6,443 nucleotides of DNA, taken from the NCBI GenBank assembly GCA_029934755.1, contig JAOZLQ010000019.1:14327-20769 (forward strand), given 5' to 3'. This document shows positions 1 through 6,170 of the stretch, piece after piece. Position numbers and translations under genes: made by a program. This stretch comes from Desulfuromusa sp. (GTDB lineage Bacteria; Desulfobacterota; Desulfuromonadia; Desulfuromonadales; Geopsychrobacteraceae). The notes beneath the pieces are model-generated. The model was given only the letters and a program-made list of their open reading frames with translations. It had not been told where the DNA came from and searched no databases. Numbering within the stretch: the first letter of the stretch is position 1; every line of letters begins with the position of its first letter.

Positions 1-289
1 TCGGTTTGACTGCTGGTTTAGGCTCAGGTTTAGGCTTTGCCTTAACCACCGGTTTCTTTTTCACTGGAGCCGCTTCAGGACGTCCAGCCTGAGGGTTCTT
101 AACTATCTTATTCACCAAATTAACCCGATAAACAGGCGGCTTCTCAAATTCACGCTTAGGGAAGAAGGGAGAATAGTAAAGAATCGGTAGTAACAAATGT
201 AGCAGAATTGAAATCAGCAACATCTGTTTAAAGCCGGGTTCAAACACTGATTGCAACTGCTGCCAGCGTTGTTTACGGGAAGATTCCAT
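1..289 (-). CDS. TolA/TonB-family energy transducer, N-terminal part (runs off left edge)
   Basis: The first 96 residues are visible; the C-terminus lies beyond the window. The ATG at 289-287 opens a short basic cytoplasmic head (residues 1-22), then one hydrophobic segment at about 23-43, then from about 75 a proline/lysine-rich stretch (KPKPEPKPAVKP). This is the layout of TonB and TolA: a signal-anchor helix in the inner membrane and an extended periplasmic linker. Ser27 and His31 form the SxxxH pattern of TonB/TolA membrane helices, which contacts the TolQ/ExbB-type motor. It starts 10 bases after the tolR stop, so it is the third gene of the operon and is presumably driven by the proton motive force through TolQR. 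The upstream Shine-Dalgarno is poor, so translation may be coupled to tolR. TolA is favoured because the neighbours look like TolQ and TolR, but the deciding C-terminal domain is missing, so TonB remains possible. Confidence 0.8.
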   Translation of the reverse strand, partial: MESSRKQRWQQLQSVFEPGFKQMLLISILLHLLLPILYYSPFFPKREFEKPPVYRVNLVNKIVKNPQAGRPEAAPVKKKPVVKAKPKPEPKPAVKP

Positions 290-299
290 GGAATAGCCG

Positions 300-722
300 T
301 TATTTCTCGGGCAAGCGGGTCACCATTCCGAGCTTTTCTACCCCAGCTTTTTTCACTGCTGCCATCAACTGCACCACTCGACCATAAGGAACTTTCTCAT
401 CAGCTTCGAGAAAAACTTCGCGATCTGGCTTCCCCTTCAACGCTTGTTGAATGACCGGTCCCAACTTTGACAGCTGATCAATTTTAGCCTTACCGATTAA
501 AATTTGCCCATTTTTTTGCAGAGTAATTACCAGCGGCTCCTGCTGAGCTGGCAATCCCGGAGCTTCAGCAACTTCGGGCAGAGCAACTTCGACACCTTGA
601 TCCAACATCGGAGCTGTCACCATAAAGATAATCAACAGCACCAGCATGACATCAACAAATGGAGTCACATTGATCTGCGACATACTACTGCGCCGACCAC
701 TGGATGGACGTCCGACTTCCAT
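300..722 (-). CDS. tolR: TolR, ExbD/TolR-family proton-channel subunit
   Basis: This 140-residue protein has the usual ExbD/TolR length and plan: a short cytoplasmic N-terminus, one membrane helix (about residues 19-39) and a periplasmic domain. The helix begins INVTPFVDVMLVLLIIF. Asp24 lies in the position of the essential proton-carrying aspartate of the family (Asp23 in E. coli TolR). With TolQ it forms the inner-membrane motor that uses the proton gradient to energise TolA and so maintain the outer membrane and help constriction at division. The ATG directly follows the tolQ TAG with no bases between, and the purine-rich GGAGCGGGGGAAC at the end of tolQ serves as its ribosome binding site, so the two are probably made in a coupled ratio. 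ExbD of a TonB system is the alternative; the neighbouring TolQ-like protein favours TolR. Confidence 0.92.
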   Translation of the reverse strand: MEVGRPSSGRRSSMSQINVTPFVDVMLVLLIIFMVTAPMLDQGVEVALPEVAEAPGLPAQQEPLVITLQKNGQILIGKAKIDQLSKLGPVIQQALKGKPDREVFLEADEKVPYGRVVQLMAAVKKAGVEKLGMVTRLPEK

Positions 723-1400
723 CTAGTTCCCCCGCTCCATCCGCTCGACAATATTCAGAAGTTCCTGACTAAAATTATCCATCTCGCCGATCAGGATATT
801 GACCTTGTTGAGAAAGTGGTTATAACCCATAACTGCAGGAATTGCTGCTGCCAAACCGATTGCCGTAGCAATCAAAGCCTCGGAAATCCCCGGTGCAACA
901 ACAGCAAGTGAAGCACTGCCCGTTGCTCCGATCCCCTGAAAAGCATCCATAATTCCCCAAACTGTTCCAAACAGACCGATAAAAGGAGCTGTGGAACCTG
1001 TGGTCGCCAGAAAGGTTAAATATTTTTCCAGCCGCTGCGTCTCCTGCGTGGTGGCACGCCGTAATGCGCGACCCACCATTTCAGTGGTATCCATTTTTAA
1101 AGAAAAATCACCCGGTTCATCCGGATCAGTATTCTTCTTTTTTAATTGCAGCATCTCATGATATCCCTCGCGAAACAGATTCGCGATTGGGGAGTGGCTG
1201 AACTCCTTGATCCCTTGTCCAACCAGATCAAAACGCTTTTTTGTCCAGAAAAAGTCGAGGAAACGATCAGATTCTTTGATCGCTCGTTGAATGACTGAAA
1301 CCTTGTAAAAGATAATCGCCCAGGATACGAGCGAAAAATAAACCAGAATAAGCAGAACCAGTTTGACAACCGGTCCAGCGTTAAATACCAGATCCAGCAA
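723..1400 (-). CDS. tolQ: TolQ, MotA/TolQ/ExbB-family proton-channel subunit
   Basis: This 225-residue integral membrane protein has three helices at about residues 11-33, 127-152 and 172-195. The stretch from about 135 to 194 carries the strongest signatures: IGLFGTVWGIMDAF, then VAPGISEALIATAIGL and AAAIPAVMGYN. Thr147 and Thr179 match the two conserved pore threonines of TolQ. The N-terminus (LDLVFNAGPVVKL...SWAIIF) also resembles TolQ more than ExbB. The start chosen is the TTG at 1400-1398, because AGAAGGAG lies seven bases before it and the protein then begins where E. coli TolQ does. A longer frame from TTG 1445 would add 15 arginine-rich residues and bury that ribosome binding site. 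It is first in the tolQ-tolR-tolA-like operon, about 70 bases after a good promoter, and forms the pentameric proton channel around TolR helices. Confidence 0.93.
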   Translation of the reverse strand: MLDLVFNAGPVVKLVLLILVYFSLVSWAIIFYKVSVIQRAIKESDRFLDFFWTKKRFDLVGQGIKEFSHSPIANLFREGYHEMLQLKKKNTDPDEPGDFSLKMDTTEMVGRALRRATTQETQRLEKYLTFLATTGSTAPFIGLFGTVWGIMDAFQGIGATGSASLAVVAPGISEALIATAIGLAAAIPAVMGYNHFLNKVNILIGEMDNFSQELLNIVERMERGN

Positions 1401-1416
1401 AAGCTTTCTCCTTCTG
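1401..1416 (-). promoter_or_regulatory. Strong Shine-Dalgarno fixing the tolQ TTG start
   Basis: Read on the minus strand the sequence is CAGAAGGAGAAAGCTT immediately before TTG. AGAAGGAG is nearly ideal anti-16S sequence with seven bases of spacing. It decides for the internal TTG at 1400 over the upstream TTG at 1445, which has no such site. Confidence 0.8.
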
Positions 1417-1464
1417 GGGCGAAATAAAGCACCCGGTGAAATCAATTAAGATGAGCCTGTAAAA

Positions 1465-1483
1465 TATAATGATAATTATCAAG
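1465..1483. promoter_or_regulatory. Candidate Fur-type operator over the tolQ -10
   Basis: The 19 bases TATAATGATAATTATCAAG match the classic E. coli Fur box GATAATGATAATCATTATC at 14 of 19 positions by hand count. They contain the perfect 12-base palindrome TGATAATTATCA (1470-1481). A repressor bound here would cover the tolQ -10. The half-site spacing is shorter than the usual 7-1-7 Fur arrangement, and AT-rich -10 sequence can resemble a Fur box by chance, so this is only a candidate. Confidence 0.3.
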
Positions 1484-1503
1484 GAGCTGCCAGGACAAGT
1501 CAA
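1475..1503 (-). promoter_or_regulatory. Sigma70-type promoter of the tolQRA-like operon
   Basis: On the minus strand TTGACT (1503-1498, five of six consensus bases) is followed by a 17-base spacer and GATAAT (1480-1475, five of six). Transcription would begin near 1468 and leave a leader of roughly 70 bases before the tolQ start. It is the best promoter match in the window. The -10 is embedded in the palindrome described at 1465-1483. Confidence 0.65.
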
Positions 1504-1610
1504 GATATAGCCCCAGATAGCGACAAATCTGCTAAACCAAGAGCTAATTTTAGCATTTATTTAAGGTGAAAAATTTTCTTTTGTTGTTTTTCCCCTGTTT
1601 CTGCTGAGAG

Positions 1611-1640
1611 TTATCCACTTTATCCACAGAGTTATCCACG
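1611..1640 (+). promoter_or_regulatory. Cluster of three DnaA-box-like 9-mers
   Basis: Three same-direction copies of TTATCCAC occur within 30 bases: TTATCCACT (1611-1619), TTATCCACA (1620-1628, exact match to the consensus DnaA box) and TTATCCACG (1632-1640). The first two abut and the third follows after three bases. The cluster sits two bases past the folE2 stop and about 110 bases upstream of the tolQ -35. An AT-rich tract lies beside it at 1543-1590. It may bind DnaA as a titration or regulatory site, or form part of a replication origin; no dnaA or dnaN gene is in view. Confidence 0.6.
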
Positions 1641-1642
1641 GT

Positions 1643-2446
1643 TTAGTTCTTTCCCCCTTCAATCATGGCATAGGCTGAGTGATTATGGATCGATTCAAAA
1701 TTTTCACACTGGATCTTATACCAACTGATCTGTTCAACACTCCGCAGCTTCTCAGTCACTGCCCGCACCATGTCCTCAACAAACATGGGGTTGTCATAGG
1801 CTTGTTCTGTAACCGCCTTTTCATCCTCACGCTTAAGCAGGGCGTAAACCGGACAACTTGCACATTCTTCAACCCACTGAATCAAGTCTTCCAACCAGAT
1901 ATGTTCAGAATATCTAATCTGTACGGTGACAATACTGCGTTGATTATGGGCACCACGATCACTGATTTCCTTGGAGCAGGGACACAAAGATGTTACGGGA
2001 ATACTGGCCTCAAGAATAAAATCAAATTGCTCTCCCTGCGTTCCCAGCATCCGACATTGATATTCCAACAAACTCCGGGCACCGGATACAGGGGCTCGTT
2101 TTTCAATAAAATAGGGAAAATCAAGCTCAAGATGTGCTCGCCCGGATCCGAGTCGAGATTGCATTTCTTTCAAGATGGTCTCCATGTTTTCTACGCTGAC
2201 CCCATCATGATAGAGATTGAGCACTTCAATGAAGCGGCTCATATGCGTTCCTTTAAAATGCTCGGGCAGGTCAACAAACATATTAACTCTTGCCACCGTA
2301 TGCTGTTTTTCACGATATTTATCCAAAACTACAATCGGGTAGCGGATATCCTTCACTCCAACTTTATCGATTGCGATATTGCGCGTATCCCGACTCTGTT
2401 GCATATCGGGCATTGATGGAATAGTCACTTTATTTTTTTTAGACAT
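1643..2446 (-). CDS. folE2: GTP cyclohydrolase FolE2 (GTP cyclohydrolase I type 2)
   Basis: This 267-residue protein should convert GTP to 7,8-dihydroneopterin triphosphate, the entry compound for folate and for queuosine. The family signature is clear: PDMQQSRDTRNIAIDKVGVK near residues 13-32, DIRYPIVVLDK at 33-43, HLELDFPYFIEKRAPVSG at 105-122, SLCPCSKEIS at 153-162, GAHNQRS at 165-171, and the C-terminal ESIHNHSAYAMIEGG. Cys155 or Cys157, His167, Glu residues near 208-214 and the late His254/His256 are the likely metal and catalytic positions. FolE2 enzymes accept metals other than zinc and often replace FolE under zinc limitation. The ATG at 2446 is chosen over an in-frame ATG at 2479: it overlaps the queC stop by eight bases, and an AGGAGG lies 12 bases upstream inside queC. 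The link to queC suggests a main role in preQ0 synthesis. Confidence 0.95.
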   Translation of the reverse strand: MSKKNKVTIPSMPDMQQSRDTRNIAIDKVGVKDIRYPIVVLDKYREKQHTVARVNMFVDLPEHFKGTHMSRFIEVLNLYHDGVSVENMETILKEMQSRLGSGRAHLELDFPYFIEKRAPVSGARSLLEYQCRMLGTQGEQFDFILEASIPVTSLCPCSKEISDRGAHNQRSIVTVQIRYSEHIWLEDLIQWVEECASCPVYALLKREDEKAVTEQAYDNPMFVEDMVRAVTEKLRSVEQISWYKIQCENFESIHNHSAYAMIEGGKN

Positions 2447-3110
2447 AGGAAATAGGATCCTCCTGCCCAGCATCGGCAAAACCTTTCAAACGCAAACGAC
2501 AAGAATCACATAGACCGCAGGATAAACCTTCCGGCGTCGGATCATAGCAGGAATGGGTGAATTGATAGTCAACTCCAAGCCCTAGACCCTGTTGAATGAT
2601 CTGTCCTTTGGTTAGATCAAGCAATGGTGCGTGGATATGATAGGGATTCCCTTCAACTCCGGCCTTGGTCGCTAAATTTGCCATTTGTTCAAACGCCTGA
2701 ATAAATTCAGGGCGGCAATCGGGATAACCGGAATAATCGAGGGTATTGACACCAATATAAATATCAGCGGCACCAAGAACCTCGGCCCAGCCCAGAGCAA
2801 ACGAAAGGAAAATCGTATTTCGAGCCGGTACGTAAGTAATCGGGATTTCATCCTTCCCTGAGGCATGCTTTGGCACATCAATATCTGCAGTCAAGGCGCT
2901 GCCACCCATCTTGCGCAGATCGATATCAATCACCATATGTTCTTCAGCTCCAATCAACGGAGCGTATTCACGCGCTTTTTCCAGTTCAACAGTGTGCCGC
3001 TGTCCATAAGCAAAGCTGAGCGCATAGGGCGTAAAGCCCTGCTCCCGAGCAATCGCCATACAGGTTGTAGAATCAAGGCCTCCACTGTAGAGAACAACTG
3101 CTTTTTTCAT
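2439..3110 (-). CDS. queC: 7-cyano-7-deazaguanine synthase QueC
   Basis: This 223-residue ATP-dependent enzyme converts 7-carboxy-7-deazaguanine plus ammonia to preQ0, the precursor of queuosine in tRNA. Near the N-terminus SGGLDS (residues 9-14) is the PP-loop that binds ATP. TYVPARNT (92-99) and GVNTLDYSGYPDCRPEF (120-136) are family signatures. Cys188, Cys198, Cys201 and Cys204 in HSCYDP...CGLCDSC form the structural zinc site; the spacing fits E. coli QueC (231 residues). The ATG at 3110 is chosen because AAGAAGG ends six bases before it, whereas the in-frame TTG at 3116 directly abuts that site. The stop overlaps the folE2 start (ATGTCTAA), so the two form an operon. It lies about 120 bases downstream of a plausible promoter and immediately after a tiny leader frame. 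Confidence 0.96.
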   Translation of the reverse strand: MKKAVVLYSGGLDSTTCMAIAREQGFTPYALSFAYGQRHTVELEKAREYAPLIGAEEHMVIDIDLRKMGGSALTADIDVPKHASGKDEIPITYVPARNTIFLSFALGWAEVLGAADIYIGVNTLDYSGYPDCRPEFIQAFEQMANLATKAGVEGNPYHIHAPLLDLTKGQIIQQGLGLGVDYQFTHSCYDPTPEGLSCGLCDSCRLRLKGFADAGQEDPISYV

Positions 3111-3127
3111 TGACAACCTTCTTTCAT
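3107..3127 (-). CDS. Possible six-codon leader peptide ahead of queC
   Basis: On the minus strand, GGAG followed by five bases precedes an ATG at 3127-3125. The frame reads MKEGCQ and stops at TGA, which overlaps the queC start as ATGA. The queC Shine-Dalgarno lies inside this frame, so its translation would deliver terminating ribosomes onto the queC start. This arrangement may be chance; there is no independent evidence that the peptide is made. Confidence 0.3.
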   Translation of the reverse strand: MKEGCQ

Positions 3128-3236
3128 AGTTTCTCCAACATTTTCAATTGAAATACAAAAAATTCATATCTACCCCGGCTTCTGCCCCATGAAGAAAGAT
3201 CACGCGGAAGATCAACACCAGTCAATTAACAGCAGA

Positions 3237-3265
3237 AGAATAAGCCGAACATTTCAGTGGGTCAA
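3237..3265 (-). promoter_or_regulatory. Candidate sigma70 promoter for queC-folE2
   Basis: On the minus strand TTGACC (3265-3260, five of six consensus bases) is separated by 17 bases from TATTCT (3242-3237, four of six). The start would fall near 3230, leaving a leader of about 120 bases. I looked for a preQ1 riboswitch aptamer in that leader and did not recognise one. Confidence 0.45.
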
Positions 3266-3277
3266 GCCTCCAATCTG

Positions 3278-3306
3278 TTGCTCCAACACCTGCCGCGTGT
3301 TATAAA
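3278..3306 (+). promoter_or_regulatory. Candidate extended -10 promoter for the PBP1A gene
   Basis: TGTTATAAA places an extended -10 (TG one base before TATAAA at 3301-3306). A weak -35, TTGCTC, lies 17 bases upstream at 3278-3283. Transcription would start near 3313, giving a leader of about 55 bases. The element is back to back with the queC promoter candidate, so a regulator bound between them could affect both. Confidence 0.45.
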
Positions 3307-3367
3307 TCCAAGTTGGTTATTTTCTGGCAACAAGACACCCTAAACTTTCTCGACGTTAAAAGATAAA

Positions 3368-5770
3368 ATGAATCGCTACTTGAAATATTTTTTATTGCTG
3401 ATATTTGGTGTGCCCCTACTTGGCGCTGCCTTACTGGTCGGGGCATACTTTTATGTCTCAACAACTCTGCCGAGGGTTGAAACCCTCTCCGATTATAAAC
3501 CGCCATTGATTACCCGCATTTACGCTGATGATGCCTCTATCATTGCTGAGTATTCCCGTGAACGGCGGATTTTAGTTCCCTTTGAAAAAATGCCAAAAAC
3601 CTTGGTTCAGGCATTTGTCGCTGCTGAAGATGCCAGTTTTTTTAAGCACCAGGGAATTGATTTTATCTCAATCTTACGAGCAGCACTTAAAAATGTAAAA
3701 GCTGGTGGAATCGCCCAGGGAGGCAGTACCATCACCCAGCAAGTTGCCAAAAAACTGTTACTCACCTCAGAGAGAACCTTCACCCGTAAATTTAAAGAAG
3801 CAATCCTTGCCTGGCGCATGGAAAAAGCACTGACTAAACAGGAAATTCTCTACCTCTACCTGAATCAGATTTACCTGGGGCATCGCGCTTATGGTGTTGA
3901 AGCGGCAGCAGAAAACTATTTTGATAAAAATGTTGAAGAGCTGACCTTGGCAGAATCAGCAATCTTGGCCGGACTGCCTCAGGCTCCCAGCCGTTATTCC
4001 CCTTATCGCCATTACCAGCGCGCCATGAATCGGCAGAAGTATGTCCTTGAGCGGATGGTCAAGGAAGGGTACATCACCCCAGAGGAATATACTCAAGCGG
4101 CCCAGGAAGAAGTCGCTATTAAGCCCCGTCTGAATAACCTGCTGGAAGTCACAGCATACTTCAATGAACAGGTTCGACGTTACCTGGAAGAACGTTTTGG
4201 TGAAGAGCTCCTTTACACCGGTGGTCTACAAGTTGAAACCAGCATCAACTTGCCCATGCAGCAGGTTGCCCGTCAGGCAGTCAAAAATAATTTGCGGGCA
4301 CACGATAAGCGACGTGGTTACCGTGGCGCACAACAGGTTCTGGATGAAACAGCAATTGAAGAATTTATCGCCAAACAATTGGAACAGTTTACCGAAGAAC
4401 CCTTGGTTGTTGGTCGCTACACCCAAGCACTCATTGTCGGGCTAAAAGAGGGTCAACTGCTTTGTAAAATCGGCGATAAAGATGGTACGATTTCCATCAA
4501 AGATTCAAAATGGGCGGGGCCAATCAAATTTACTGCTGAGAATATCGAACCTCTTGGAAACGCCGGGGAGGATAAACTGACCCTGTTTCCTCCTGCCTCA
4601 GTTGTTGAAGTTAAAATCCTTGATCTCAATTCAGAATTGATAAAACTCAGCCTGGAGCAAGCTCCGCTTGCGCAGGGAGCGTTGGTTGCCGTTGACCCCT
4701 TTAGTGGGCAAATTAAAGCAATGGTCGGTGGATACGAATTCACGGAAAGTCAATTCAACCGGGCCATTCAAGCAAAACGGCTACCCGGCTCAGCAATTAA
4801 ACCGTTGATTTATGCTGCTGCTCTTGATCGTGGCTATACTCCAGCAAGTATTATTCTTGATACACCATTGATTTACGAAAATAGAAAAATTGACACTGGC
4901 AAGCTGGAAGAGTGGAAGCCAAAAAACTACGAGGAAAAGTTCTACGGTCCAACCCGATTTCGCTATGCGTTAGCACATTCACGTAATGTTGTAACGATCA
5001 AGATTCTGGAAGATATCGGGGTCAACTATGCGGCCAACTATATCAAAAAACTGGGCATCGAAACACCGCAGCAACGTGATCTGTCGATGGCTCTTGGATC
5101 AACCGCCGTCACTCCCCTGGAGATGTTAACCGCCTACACAGTTTTTGCTAATGGGGGCATATTGGTCCCACCAACCTATATCACCAGAATTCGTGACCGC
5201 AATGGCCGGATTCTTGAGTCCATCGATCCAGCTGACTTTGCTACAGGAATGGCTGACGACCAGCGCTTGATCCGTAAACCACCACGGCGGGTAATTTCAC
5301 CTGAAACGGCATACCTAACCACCAATATTATGGAAAGTGTTGTCCGGGAAGGCACCGGTTGGCGCGCCAAGAAGATTGATCGTCCTTCTGCAGGAAAAAC
5401 TGGCACAACAAATGATCTGAAAGATGCTTGGTATATTGGCTTTATCCCGCAGCTCGCCTGCGTCTCCTGGGTTGGTTACGATCAAGAACGCCCTTTGGGG
5501 AAAAGTGAAACCGGCTCCCGAGCGGCAGCACCAGCCTGGGTCAATTTCATGAAGGAAGCGGTCAAACAGTATCCAGTGAAAAATTTCTATGTCCCCGACA
5601 GTATTGAATTTCATCCAATTGATAAAAAAACCGGGCTACTTTTGGCAGAAGATGACAAACAGGCTTATTTCGAGGTCTTTTCCCCGGGAACAGCACCGAC
5701 TCAAATGAGTGACGACGAACAATTAAAAGCAAAGGATTTTTTCCGGCTGGATATGGAAGGAACTTTATAG
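3368..5770 (+). CDS. mrcA: Class A penicillin-binding protein 1A (bifunctional transglycosylase/transpeptidase)
   Basis: This 800-residue protein polymerises lipid II into glycan strands and cross-links their peptides. Residues 8-30 form the membrane anchor. The GT51 transglycosylase domain (about 55-235) has EDASFFKHQGID with catalytic Glu87, GGSTITQQVAKK (118-129), RKFKEAILAWRMEK with Glu144, and ILYLYLNQIYLG (160-171). The Glu87-Glu144 spacing equals that of the two catalytic glutamates of E. coli PBP1b. Residues about 310-430 fit the OB-like insert typical of PBP1A. The transpeptidase domain follows with all three motifs: SAIK with acyl-enzyme Ser475 and Lys478, SRN at 538-540, and KTGT at 677-680. 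The length is normal and no key residue is missing. The ATG has only a weak ribosome binding site (AAAAGATAAA). It is transcribed away from queC and appears to be a single-gene unit. Confidence 0.96.
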   Translation: MNRYLKYFLLLIFGVPLLGAALLVGAYFYVSTTLPRVETLSDYKPPLITRIYADDASIIAEYSRERRILVPFEKMPKTLVQAFVAAEDASFFKHQGIDFISILRAALKNVKAGGIAQGGSTITQQVAKKLLLTSERTFTRKFKEAILAWRMEKALTKQEILYLYLNQIYLGHRAYGVEAAAENYFDKNVEELTLAESAILAGLPQAPSRYSPYRHYQRAMNRQKYVLERMVKEGYITPEEYTQAAQEEVAIKPRLNNLLEVTAYFNEQVRRYLEERFGEELLYTGGLQVETSINLPMQQVARQAVKNNLRAHDKRRGYRGAQQVLDETAIEEFIAKQLEQFTEEPLVVGRYTQALIVGLKEGQLLCKIGDKDGTISIKDSKWAGPIKFTAENIEPLGNAGEDKLTLFPPASVVEVKILDLNSELIKLSLEQAPLAQGALVAVDPFSGQIKAMVGGYEFTESQFNRAIQAKRLPGSAIKPLIYAAALDRGYTPASIILDTPLIYENRKIDTGKLEEWKPKNYEEKFYGPTRFRYALAHSRNVVTIKILEDIGVNYAANYIKKLGIETPQQRDLSMALGSTAVTPLEMLTAYTVFANGGILVPPTYITRIRDRNGRILESIDPADFATGMADDQRLIRKPPRRVISPETAYLTTNIMESVVREGTGWRAKKIDRPSAGKTGTTNDLKDAWYIGFIPQLACVSWVGYDQERPLGKSETGSRAAAPAWVNFMKEAVKQYPVKNFYVPDSIEFHPIDKKTGLLLAEDDKQAYFEVFSPGTAPTQMSDDEQLKAKDFFRLDMEGTL

Positions 5771-5879
5771 TTTTCACCATCATCTTTTCAATTCCCCAGC
5801 GACACTTGCAGTTCTTGTTTGGTGCCGAAGAATCTGATCAAACCCGTGCCGATTACATGGTCTCGATCGGAAACTTCCG
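5771..5879. other. Non-coding gap after mrcA
   Basis: This gap holds no recognisable gene. A minus-strand stretch (about 5781-5880) is open for roughly 33 codons and includes VIGTGLIRFFGTKQELQVSL, but it has no usable start and no family I recognise. It may be more remnant of the decayed locus or chance. Confidence 0.3.
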
Positions 5880-5890
5880 TTATTTTTTAT
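5868..5890 (+). terminator. Weak candidate terminator downstream of mrcA
   Basis: CGGAAACTTCCG (5868-5879) can fold into a small hairpin of four to five base pairs, and it is followed by TTATTTTTTAT. It lies about 100 bases after the mrcA stop. The stem is short, so it would be a poor terminator by itself. It overlaps the 3' end of the broken sulfurtransferase on the other strand. Confidence 0.3.
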
Positions 5891-6164
5891 ACAAAACTTC
5901 TAAAGGCAGTTCCGGATCTGCTTCCCATCCGATAGTTGACCCATCATACATTCTGGCATCTTTGTTTCCCAGCAGCTCGTGTGAAACAAACCAGGATAAT
6001 GATGTCCGATGACCGGTATGACAAAATGAGATTTGTTCTCCTACTAGCGGAACGCCACTTTAACTACGACTATCAACAAAGGTCACACCACGATCCCATG
6101 CAGCCTTAACTTCTTTTACATCAGGGAAATATTCCAGTCGCATCTGACTCTTATATTGCTCCAT
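5880..6164 (-). pseudogene. Broken rhodanese-type sulfurtransferase
   Basis: On the minus strand, one frame from ATG 6164 to TAA 5880 reads as a rhodanese domain with damage. Codons 1-34 contain the domain start (EVKAAWDRGVTFVDSRS, resembling the usual VDxR strand). Codon 35 (6062-6060) is TAA. The frame then continues into ISFCHTGHRTSLSWFVSHEL (45-64) and LLGNKDARMYDGSTIGW (64-80). Cys48 in CHTGHR is the active-site loop that carries the persulfide. Only about 15 residues separate the VDSR strand from this cysteine, whereas intact rhodaneses usually have several tens, including a GHIPGA segment. So there is both a nonsense codon and an internal deletion. No convincing Shine-Dalgarno precedes the ATG. 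An intact relative would transfer sulfur between a donor such as thiosulfate and an acceptor. The family assignment is fairly safe; the parent gene's length is unknown. Confidence 0.75.
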
Positions 6165-6170
6165 TTTAAC

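Noticed and set aside
504..911. 135-codon plus-strand frame opposite tolR and tolQ
   Set aside because: It is antisense to two conserved membrane proteins and has low-complexity His/Asn/Gln content with no family signature.
1543..1554. GCTAATTTTAGC inverted repeat as a folE2 terminator
   Set aside because: The stem is only five base pairs with a two-base loop, and no T-run follows on the minus strand, where folE2 is transcribed.
1679..2416. 245-codon plus-strand reading frame opposite folE2
   Set aside because: It is a shadow of a well-supported gene; the translation has no recognisable family, is rich in His/Cys/Phe runs typical of antisense frames, and has no Shine-Dalgarno.
3128..3236. 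preQ1 riboswitch in the queC leader
   Set aside because: No aptamer-like hairpin with an A-rich pseudoknot tail could be recognised in the leader by eye; a covariance-model search would be decisive.
5806..6012. 68-codon plus-strand frame after mrcA
   Set aside because: It is antisense to the rhodanese remnant, whose conserved CHTGHR loop shows that the minus strand is the coding one.
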